From Cochliopodium minus (taxonomy: Eukaryota > Discosea > Himatismenida > Cochliopodiidae): DNA of 18,000 nucleotides. The stretch is from contig JAMYWO010000267.1 of the NCBI GenBank assembly GCA_024220525.1, positions 1 through 18,000 of the forward strand, written 5' to 3'. The notes beneath the pieces are model-generated. The model saw nothing but the letters and a program-made list of their open reading frames with translations, did not search any database and was not told the DNA's origin. Positions 1-9,400 of the stretch are shown piece by piece (within the stretch, counting starts at the first letter, position 1; each line of letters starts with the position of its first letter). Both the position numbers and the translations under genes were made by a program.

Positions 1-80
1 TAAAAAATAAAAAATAAAAAATAAAAAATAAAAAATAAAAAATAAAAAATAAAAAATAAATAAAAAATAAAAAATAATTT
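1..80. repeat. TAAAAAA heptamer array in a kinase intron
   Basis: About eleven near-perfect copies of a TAAAAAA unit fill the left edge. They lie in the intron after the last visible kinase exon, whose donor (sense GTAAAT) is at 77-82. On the coding strand the array reads as T-rich, like most introns here. It is a simple repeat with no sign of a telomere or CRISPR. Confidence 0.9.
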
Positions 81-82
81 AC

Positions 83-3000
83 CTGAGTGCTAGATTCCCC
101 GAAAAACCACTTATTACTACAAACATCTCTGGTTCTGTTCAAAAATACAGCAGCTTCGTCATCGAGAGGACCCAAACAGTCAAGAACCTTACCAAACGTT
201 TCTATATGCACTGTGTCCGAAAATTTTTCGTCTGGGCTTGTGGCTGTTCCAAAATGAAAAAAAAAAAATAAAAAAAAAATTTTAATTAATAAAAAAAAAA
301 TAAAAAATATTTAATGAAAATAAAAAAAAAAATAAAAAAATAAAAAAAAATTTTACTGAACAAAATTTGTAAAATTCTGAAATTAATGAGACTAACTGAG
401 GCATTTTGGATTTCTTCTTCTTCGACATATTTCCCATCTTCGTTGAGGTAGACCTCTTTTGGCATCTCCAAACCAAAATTCTCAAAAAACTTTTCAATGA
501 ATTCCGAAAATGGAACTTCAAACTGCAAAAAGGAGAAAAAACAGATAAAACAAAAGAAATTCAAAAGAAAAATTAAAAATACAAAACAAGAAAATATTTT
601 AATAAAAAAAATCAAAAAATAATTAAAATTAAAATGAAAATATTTAAAGAAATAAGAAAATTTTAAAATTAGTAAAAAAAAAAAAGAGTAAAATTTAAAA
701 ATACAAAAACAAGAAATTATAAATATAAAAAATATTTTAAAATGAAAGAAAATAGAATAATACAAAATCAAACTAAATCTTTATAAAAATAATATTTAGT
801 TTTACCCTATTAAAAAAATTAGGCCAAATATTTCCCATTAGAATGCGAATCAGATTAAAAAATAATTACGATTGAAAAATAATTAAATATTCATTGAGAA
901 ATTTTCTCGTGTAATAAATGTTCATGGGTTTAGATTAACAAAATAAAAAATTATTTGGCCTCATGAATCAAACAAGAAAAATTTCAAAAAAATAAAAAAT
1001 AAAAAATAAAAAATAAAAAATAAAAATGAAAAATAAAAAATAAAAAACAAAAACAAAAAACAAAAAACAAAAAACAAAAAACAAAAAACAAAATATTTAA
1101 AGAAATAAGAAAAATTTTATATTCAGTAAAAAAAAAAATATTTGGTTTTACCCTATTAAAAAAATTGTCTTTCCAAAAAATGTTTCCGTTGGAATCGTAA
1201 ATGGCAGAATCAATCAAAACTACATCCAAACGTTTGCAAATCTCGACAAAAGAAGGACGAATGGTGATGTTGGCGTCCCAACACTCCTGCATGAGGGTGG
1301 AGAGGGAGAGGGGACACTTGGAGAGGCTGGGGACGATGGGTCTTTCTCCCTCCAAAGCCACTGCTCTCATGAACGGTTTCACTTCTGTGTGATTTTCGAA
1401 TGGTGATTTTGTAGTCAACAATTCCCATAATACTATTCCAAAACTAAATTTTCAAAACCAAAAGAAAAAAATAAAAATAAAATATTAAATCTTGGAAAAA
1501 TATTTGCACTAAAATGAAAAAAAAACTTTAACATAGAATAAAAATGGAAATAATTGAAATAAGATTAAAATTACAATTAAAAATTAATTATTTCAAACAA
1601 CAATTTTAAAAAAATTTCATAATTAAAAATTAATTATTTCAAAAAAACAAAGTAAATATAAAATTTTCAAAAAAGAGCTTTTTAAAGAATAAAATAAAAA
1701 CTGAATGTGAATGAATTATTAATTTTTTTTTTACCTATATGTATCTGCTTTTTCATTAAATTTTTGTCCTAACATGACTTCAGGTCTTTTAAAAAATAAA
1801 AAAAAAATTTTAACATTAATTCATTTATCCAGGAAAATAAAATAAATTAAAAATTTACGCCATATAAAGTAATGTTCCTTTTTTTTTTTTTTTGAAAGAA
1901 ATTCACTTAAAAAAATCTTACTAATATTTTTTTATTTTACCTTTTGCACCAGTCATATCCTGGTTAGTTTTGGAGACTAAATCAGCTAGGCCAAAATCTT
2001 TTTAAATTAATGTTAAATAAATTTTTAAAAAAAAGTTTTTTAATCATTAAAAAAAAATGGGAATGATTAATAAAGTTGTACCACAAACTTTTATCCTATA
2101 ACTTTTGTCATATAAAAAATTGGATGTTTTGATATCCCTGTGAATAATTTTTTGGGGTTTTTGTTCATGAAGCTTTAAGAAAAAATGTTAGCGAAAGAAA
2201 TAATCAAGAGAAAAAAATTATACCCAAGCTATCCCTTGCGCTGCTTCTTTGGCCATTTTCATCTAAAATTTTTTTAAAATAAAAATTAAAAATTAAGTAT
2301 GAAAATAAAAATAAAAATAAAAATAAAAATAAAAATAAAAATAAAAATAAAAATAAAAAATAAAAAATAATATAAAAAAAATAAAAAAAATAAAAAAAAT
2401 TAAAGAAATTTTTTTTTTTCTTTAAAAAATTTTTACTTTAGAAAATAAAGATAATTTAGTGTCATTTTTTATTAAGGTTTCAAGATCTCCCTCAAGTTTT
2501 TCAGTAACTATCAAAACTTTGTCGGAGTTTAAAGATGCTCCCATGAAAAGGCAGATGTTTGGATGGTAAAGCCTTGACCATATTGACATTTCCTTTTTGA
2601 ATGCTTCCAATTGTTTAGGTGTGAAGTTTTGTTTGTTAGGAATTTTTATCGCAACTTCTACTTCTCTACCTTTTTTAAAAAATTATTTAAATTTGTTCAA
2701 ATCCTTAAAATATCTCAGATTTATGTTATCGATAGCAAATAATATCTTGATTTTGTTAATTGGAAATATTTTTATGAATAAAAAGGAAAAATAAGTATTA
2801 TGATTCCTACTTTACTTAAATATTTGACAATGATGTATTTTTCATTGAATCTATTTCTATTAAAATGCGAATTTCTTATTTTTTTTTGATCACTATTAGA
2901 ATATTTCTGATAGATAACAAATATAAAAAATATATACTCTTTATTATAAATTATATATCAAAGGTATATTAGTTCATATGTTCAAATATAAGTTGATTCA

Positions 3001-3270
3001 TTATCTTTTTTTTTTGATTTTTTACATTTTCCTTTCACCACTCTCCCAAATGTTCCTGTTCCCAAAACTTCATTAATGTCGTATTGAATCTCATTTTCGG
3101 GAATCTCAGATGGTCCTGACAATAATTTGATTCTTTTTTCATTTTCCTCTTGAGTCTTTAATACTGTGTCAAAAAAAATCCCTCAAAAAAATTAAAATTA
3201 TAAAATAGAAAACCTCCACTTCTCTTTCCTCTTCTTTTTTTTTCTTATGAAAGCTTCTGAGTGAATTCAT
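83..3270 (-). CDS. SHK-type protein kinase (TKL kinase domain, linker, start of SH2), 3' partial
   Basis: Eleven exons (minus strand): 3214-3270, 3026-3155, 2437-2669, 2224-2262, 2082-2172, 1941-1997, 1859-1877, 1735-1785, 1152-1443, 357-522, 83-243. They join in phase to 432 residues, and the gene continues past the left edge. Seen: glycine loop GTGTFG at about 51-56, VAIK with Lys71, HPNICLFMG typical of TKL kinases, HRDIKTSN at 164-171, DFG at 184-186, MAPE at about 207-210, and Arg288 in TIRPSF. All catalytic residues are present, so an active Ser/Thr or dual-specificity kinase is expected. A linker follows (FWKDNFFNR, VPFSEF, ETFGKVLDCLGPL), then KWFFGESST at 423-431, which fits the first strand of an SH2 domain. 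Kinase plus C-terminal SH2 is the architecture of Dictyostelium SHK kinases, which act in phosphotyrosine signalling. The SH2 body lies outside the window. The first intron (3156-3213, donor GTTTTC) and thus the N-terminal 19 residues are the least certain part. Confidence 0.9.
637..860 (-). repeat. Decayed partial duplicate of kinase exon 9 end, donor and intron start
   Basis: Inside the 629-nt intron 523-1151, two blocks repeat sequence found at the exon 9 / intron boundary. Positions 637-660 match 1090-1113 exactly (24 nt), and 791-820 match 1137-1166 at 29 of 30 positions. The second block carries the last codons of the exon (NFFNR) and the GTAAAA donor. Beyond it the copy still reads GNIWPNFFNR against GNIFWKDNFFNR in the real exon, then loses similarity by about 860. 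No acceptor AG is seen in the roughly 80 nt before the copied exon end (sense strand), so I read it as a dead partial duplication and not an alternative exon. Confidence 0.7.
990..1092. repeat. Heptamer array changing from TAAAAAA to CAAAAAA units
   Basis: The first half of this intronic array (about 990-1047) is built of TAAAAAA units. The second half (about 1047-1092) is a run of CAAAAAA units of nearly the same length. The array sits just inside the kinase intron that follows exon 1152-1443. Confidence 0.85.
2297..2400. repeat. TAAAAA hexamer array grading into TAAAAAA
   Basis: About nine TAAAAA hexamers starting near 2300 give way to TAAAAAA heptamers near 2355 and then to irregular A-rich sequence. 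The array lies in the kinase intron 2263-2436 and reads T-rich on the coding strand. Confidence 0.85.
2670..3025 (-). other. Long mixed-composition kinase intron
   Basis: This 356-nt intron joins the glycine-loop exon to the VAIK exon (donor GTAAAA, acceptor AAAAAG). Unlike most long introns here it is not dominated by A/T heptamers and has mixed sequence over most of its length. I found no exon, RNA gene or recognisable element in it. The small plus-strand reading frame at 2597-2794 overlaps the exon and is not supported. Confidence 0.7.
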
Positions 3271-3486
3271 TTTTTTTTTTTTTTTATTTCATTATTTATT
3301 AAATTGTTAACTGAATAAAAACAAATAGAAAAAAAAAGAAAAACAAGATAACAAATGAGATCTATCAAAAAGAAGATGGATTGATATTTTATATTTTAAA
3401 TAAGGTTTTTTTAATTTTCAATTTTAATTTTGTAAATTTGAAAAATTTTTTTTTTTATTTTTTTTTATTTAATGTTGAAACGGATT

Positions 3487-6191
3487 TTAATCAACCTTGA
3501 CATTGGCATAAATGATGGTGATGAAAACGAAACAAGCGAGGAAACCAATGGAGCCAGTGAAAACAAAAAAGAAGAGGGAAAAGATGATCGAGTAACCAAA
3601 ATAAAGAAGAGAAGAAATGACAGTCTTAATATGTAAACGAGTAGCGAAATAAAAGATGCATGAAAAAAAGACATAAAGGGCAGAAGAACCAGAAGTCAAA
3701 AAGGATCTCCACCACCAATGGTAGTCCTCTGTGCAGAGTTGGAAGTAGCACATGACGATGGTGATTTCTGCGCAAGTGATGATGAGAATCATCAAAACCA
3801 TGAAGAGGAAGCCGAAGAGGTAGTAGAATTGATGCAACCATATGGATGACATGATGAAAAATAATTCAATGAAAATTGCTCCAAATGGCAAAATACCTAT
3901 TTTAAATAATAAAACAAGAATTTAAAACAAAAAAATAAATTATTAAAATGAATATCAATTTATTATCCAAAAAATAAAGTAAAAAAAGAAAATATTTAAA
4001 TAAAACCAAGATTAAAACATTGAAATCATCCAAAAAATAAAAGTAAAAAAAAAACAAAAAATATTTAAATAAAACCAAGAATTTTAAAAAACTATAAAAA
4101 AATTAAATAAAAAAAATATTAATTTGAAATTTTTTAAAAAGATGTTTACCTCCCATGAAGATAGATACAACGGGTTTCATGTACCAGATTTGGTCAGGAA
4201 CTTGTCTAGGGATTTGATTGGTTCTGACAGGAACTTCCATCTTTTGCTTTTTGAAACCAAAGTAACTTCCCAAGAAGACGAGGGGAAGGGAGACACCAAA
4301 CCAGATGGTAGCAAGACCCAACAAAGTTCCGAAATGGACACCTCCACTTGAATGTTTTCCGATCAAAAAGAAATTCAAGAAAAAGAAAATACCAAATGTA
4401 ATACCAGGGAAAAGTAATCCAGCCTTTTAAAATGTAAAAAAAAAAAGTAAAAAAAAATGAAAATTTTAATAAATAATATTTAAAATAAAAAATTTAAATT
4501 TTTTACGGTCAAAAAGTTTGATCTCCAATCTTCTCCGTTGAATAATTTGTAAAATCTTGCAGAGAAATAACCGTTGAACACTCCCATAAATACATAAAGA
4601 AGGATCATAGCAGTCAACAACCCTCCTCTGTTAGATGGAGATAAAAATCCAAGAACGGAAAAAACTTTTGAATCAAAATGAAATAAAGGATGAATTAGAT
4701 AAAAAAAATAATTATAATATTTATTCTTGAAAGTTTGGAATTTTAAATATCCTTTTTAATATTGATGATTTTTACCCATAGTGATGACAATCATGCTCAA
4801 TCCTTGGATACCTGTACCTACCAAAGCAGAAAGCAAGTTTCCATTTGAAGGAGGTCTGAAGATATCTCCATGAACCAATTTCCAACCAGTCTCCTCTTGT
4901 GCTTCTTCTTGAGTTTCCTAAAAATTGAATGTGCATACATAATTTTTGAGAATTTAATTTGAGAAATATTGATATTATTTTTGCATTTCAACATGATATG
5001 TGAATTGAAATGAATACAATCATGGTATTAAATATAAATTTGATTATGTATTTAAAGTGTACAAATAAAATTTTTTTGATTTTTTCTGATATATGTACCA
5101 ATTCACGATATTTTCTGAAATCAGCATGAACAGTACGCATAATGATCATTGCAACCATACCAGTCAAAAACAAGACAATCATGAGGGAATTGATGATGGA
5201 GAACCAATGGATTTGAGTATCCTTCATCTTCAAATAGACATCCCATCTCAAAGCCCACTTTACATCAGATTCTTTCCAATTGACGGAATAAGACCAAACA
5301 ATCGTGAAACCTTCTTTTCCTTCCAAAACCAATGGCTTAGGATCTACCACAGGACATGTTCTTGGTAAAGAACCTTCTTCATAATTTGTATCATGTTCCA
5401 CAGATAATGGATCTATTTCAAAACCAACTATTCTCAAAGCGTTTTTCTCGCCATATTTTTCATAATGATAAAATAAAGTCAATTGCACGTGATTGTTTAT
5501 ATAAAATTCTCCTTGAATTCCATTTTCTATTTTAGATCCTTCTGCACCCAATGCGAATCCATCTTCGTAAGCCATCATCTCTCTTCCAATTGAATCATGC
5601 AAATATTTTTTTGTTGCACCAGGCAATCCATCAACCAACCTTTATATAATAATGAATAATAAGCAAAATAACAATATAAATTGAATAATAAGAAATATAT
5701 TGATATAGGAGATTGGATATTTGATAATAATTGATATTTTTAGTTTATTTACCAATGAACTCTATAATTTTGTTCGATTCTTTTTCTCAACAATTGAATT
5801 TCTTCAGCGTTATATGTTCTTTTACATAATATTTTACATTCTTGATTAACTCTAGCTTCCAACTGTATTATAATGTTATTTTTTATATGAGGTTTTAATA
5901 GATAATCAAGAAAAAAAAAATACTTACAAGATAATCAGAATTTTCAATTTTATCGCCCATCAATATCTCTCCAAGATTTTCAATAGCATCTCTAATTTTT
6001 GCTGGTTTACAAAATGGAAGATCGTAATATGCATATGGTATTTGTGTATCAATTGATGTAATTTTATTCACTTTTAAAGCAACTGGATCTCCATTATTAT
6101 ATTCTCTAGGAGCAACCCCAGGAAGATAAAATGTAAAACATTGAGTTATAAACAATGAAAACAAGACAATAAACAACAATTTCTTATTCAT
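3487..6191 (-). CDS. TM9SF / EMP70 nonaspanin membrane protein, complete
   Basis: Seven exons (minus strand): 5928-6191, 5753-5862, 5099-5639, 4776-4917, 4507-4664, 4150-4423, 3487-3896, all joining in phase to 632 residues, the usual length for the family. Seen: a signal peptide at about 1-20, then the hallmark FYLPGVAP segment and the [11 protein letters not shown] motif of the lumenal domain. Further on come [10 protein letters not shown], a first membrane helix near 270-295, and [13 protein letters not shown] in the following loop. [10 protein letters not shown] and then a strongly conserved multi-helix C-terminal region with [16 protein letters not shown] follow. The protein ends in KVD, a KXD-type tail that in plant and animal relatives binds COPI and holds the protein in the Golgi. 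Family members act in endosome/Golgi membranes, in cargo sorting, adhesion and phagocytosis in amoebae. The start follows an A-rich leader, and the first donor is GTAAGT, the only textbook donor in the window. Confidence 0.97.
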
Positions 6192-6465
6192 AATTTCTTT
6201 TTGTTATTTTATATGCCTTCTTTTTTTTTTATATAAATTAACAAAAAATTATAGAGCCAAAAATTTTTAAATTTAAAGGATGAACGTGTGTAATTAATAT
6301 TAATTGAATTGAAATTTATTTCAGAAAGAAGAATTAATTTCTCCAAATTGTTAATGCAAAAAGATTGCAAAAATTCTTTTTTTTTTTGATTAAAGTTGTT
6401 TCATCTTTTACATCCTTTATAAAAAAAAAAAAATCAAAGTTTATATTTGAAAGATATTCTAAAGG
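6192..6465. promoter_or_regulatory. Divergent promoter region between TM9SF and Sec24
   Basis: Only 274 bp separate the two start codons, so both promoters must lie here. A TTTATAAAAA-like element at about 6416-6426 is 40-50 bp upstream of the Sec24 start. A TTATATAAA sequence at about 6229-6238 lies a similar distance from the TM9SF start. Both sit beside A or T homopolymers, a pattern seen in AT-rich amoebae. The assignment of these as TATA boxes is inference, because such strings arise easily by chance at this composition. Confidence 0.5.
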
Positions 6466-9400
6466 ATGAGTAATTTGAGTGAGAATAATGATGAAGTGAA
6501 TCCTTTTACCAAGAAAGGAAAAAATTCGAGAAGAGTAGTTTCGAATCAAAATAATGGAGAAAACAATTATAATAACAATTTCAACAATAATATCAACAAT
6601 AAAACTAATATAGAACAAAATAATCATTATCCACCTTTAAATCAAACAATGGATTACCAAAAACCTCCTTTGATGTTTGGAAAGCCTAATATTAATGGAC
6701 CCCCAAATGATGATCTTCCACCAAGCGATGATTCTCCGATATTTGAGGAAGTTCCAATGAATAATATAAACAATAATTTTCAAAATAACAACCAACAATC
6801 AACGAATGATCAAAATCAAATATCCCCAAATAATATTCAACCAGTGACTAGTACAAACACAAATACCCATTATAATAATTCACCAACGAAAACAGAACCA
6901 CCAAAAGAGATAGATCCAATGGTAAAAAGAATATATTAAATAATAGTTTGATTTACAATTAAGTTGTTTTTCTTTCAAGGTATTAAATATATTTTTTAGA
7001 TATCAGTTTAATCACATATATTTTAAATTTTTAACTTGCATTACTCATTATTTTCTTAAATCAACAGAAAATGCCATCTCCATTAATCAGATTTGCATCA
7101 GGTGAAGTATATCAAACATTAATTCCAGCAACATTCCCACCACCAAGTGTAAATGAATTTGATGTTTTGCCTTATGGAAATTGCAGTCCAAAAGTTTTGA
7201 GAATGTCCATGTATCACATCCCAACAACAAGCACATTATTAGGTAAAAATTGAAAAAAAAAAAAAGAAGAAATTTTAATTCTTTGAGAAAGACCAATAGA
7301 TTTGATCCTCGAAGAAATTTTGGGATTATTGAGTTACAAAAATTGATATCCATTGGAATAGTTTAAAAATATCGAATAATACACGTTTTATATTTATTTA
7401 TTTGAGATATAATACAAAGTACACGTATTATTACACTTATACCATCATTATTCCAAATTACACGTTTACTTATCCTTATTTAAAACTCAATTTTCTTTTT
7501 TTTTTTAATTTTAGCATCTTCAAAAATTCCATTGGGTGCCATTTTCACTCCTTTGGCTCGTCCCATCCCTAAAGAAGAGAATGTTCCTTGTGTCGATTTT
7601 GGAGAATCTAATCCTCCTCGTTGTGTGGAATGTTTAGCCTATATCAATCCTTGTGTCAATTGGATTGATGGTGGAAGACAATGGGTATGTCCTATTTGTG
7701 ATAAAAAGAATACTGGTAAAAAAAAAATCTTTAATTTCAAATTCAACTCTAAATCAAATTTTAATTTAAATTTAGAATAATTATATTATAAATTAACTAT
7801 AAATATTAAATCACAGATGAAAAATTATTTTTAAATTCATTTGAAAGAATTTTAAAGTTTTCTTTTAATAAAATCGAAAATAATTCATTAATTCATTGGA
7901 AATAATCTGAAAGTTTTTTTTAAATTCATTTTTTTTTTAATCAATAAAAAATTTTTTTTGACTTTAAAATTTAAATATCAAAAAATAAGTTATCAAATTT
8001 TTTTTTTTTTTCATTTAGTGATGGAAGATTATTATTCACCAACATTGCCAAACGGTTCAAGAACAGATCAATTCCAAAGACCAGAACTTTGTAGAGGAAC
8101 AGTGGAATATGTTGCCAACAAAAACTTTATCAACAAAGACCGTCCCAGCACTGTTTTGCACTATGTCTTTCTCGTCGAGGCTTCCTACAAGTTTTTCAAG
8201 TTGGGAGGTCTTGCTAACGTCGCAGAAGCCATCAAAAAAACTTTGCAGGATTTACCCACTGTTTCCAAAATCAAAATCACTCTCATCACTTACAACTCTA
8301 CCGTCCAATTTTACGATTTAAGTGTAAAAAAATTTTTTTAAAAGTTAATTTTTTATTTCATTTAATTTTTTAATGTTTTTTTTTAAAAAAGTATCAATTT
8401 TTTCGTTTGATTATTCTCTTTAATCTCTTTTTTTTTCAAAACAAAATTTTGATTCGAAACATCATGAATATTCGCTTTTTAAAATTTTTTTTTATTTTTA
8501 TTATTTCTTAAATTTATTTTTCAAAATTTTTTTTTATTTTTAAATTTATTTTTCTTTCTTATTTTTTTAAATTTTTTTTTTTTGTTAGTATAAAAACACA
8601 AAAGCAGGAATGAAAGTGATGGCAGACTTAGAAGATCCATTCCTACCAATCTCCCAAAACGCCCTCTTCGCCAACTACTTTGATTCAAAAGACCAAATAA
8701 CAGGGTTGTTGGAAGAGTTGGAGAACATTTTCAAAAACGTGACAGATCAAACGGAAGCCTTCTTCCCTGCCTTGAAATGTGCGGGGATGGCTTTGAAGGG
8801 TTTGGGCGGCAAAATTATTTTGTTTGCTGCTTCTTTGCCTGTTGTTGGTGAAAACGCTTTGAAGAATCGTCTTCGTCTTGCTGCTCCTCAAAACATTTTA
8901 GGTAAAAAAAAATAGAAATATTTCAAAATTTTAAATTAAATTTATTTTTTTGATTCATTTTATTATTTTTTTTAATCTTGATTTTTTATTTTTATTTTTT
9001 ATTTTTAAATTAATTTTTTTTTATTTTTTATAATGTTGATTTTTTTATTTTTTTTTAAATTATTTTTTTTAATGTTGATTTTTATTTTTTTTTAAATTGT
9101 TTTTTATAATTTTAAAATTTAGTTATTTTTTTTGATGTTTTGATTTTATTTTGATGTTTTGATTTTATTTTCATTTTTAATTGTTACAAAATTTTTGATT
9201 TTCTTTTTTTGAATATTAGGAACTGTGGGAGAAAATGTACTCTACAAACCAGGAACAACTGCATACACACAACTCTCAAACTCTTTTTCAAAAGAAGCTA
9301 TAGGTGTCGACATCTTTTTCTTCGCAGTTAATTACATGGACATTGCAGAATTATGTAACAAAAAAAAACTTTATTATTTTTGATTTTTTTTGGTTTTTTT

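Noticed and set aside
286-771. 161-codon minus-strand frame rich in Phe and Ile
   Set aside because: Only the part at 357-522 is a real exon. The rest is T-rich intron read through, beyond a clear TTTGCAG acceptor.
822-961. Inverted pair AGGCCAAATA (821-830) and TATTTGGCCT (952-961), like short element ends
   Set aside because: Ten bases only, no target duplication and no coding content. It is more likely chance beside the decayed exon copy.
984-1151. Extension of the kinase frame after NFFNR
   Set aside because: It continues into the intron after a GTAAAA donor and gives only Phe/Leu low-complexity sequence.
2297-2400. Regular repeats that might suggest a CRISPR array or telomere
   Set aside because: Units of 6-7 bp with no spacers, located inside an intron of a eukaryotic gene and not at a chromosome end.
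5093-5368. 91-codon plus-strand frame
   Set aside because: Antisense shadow of the main TM9SF exon.
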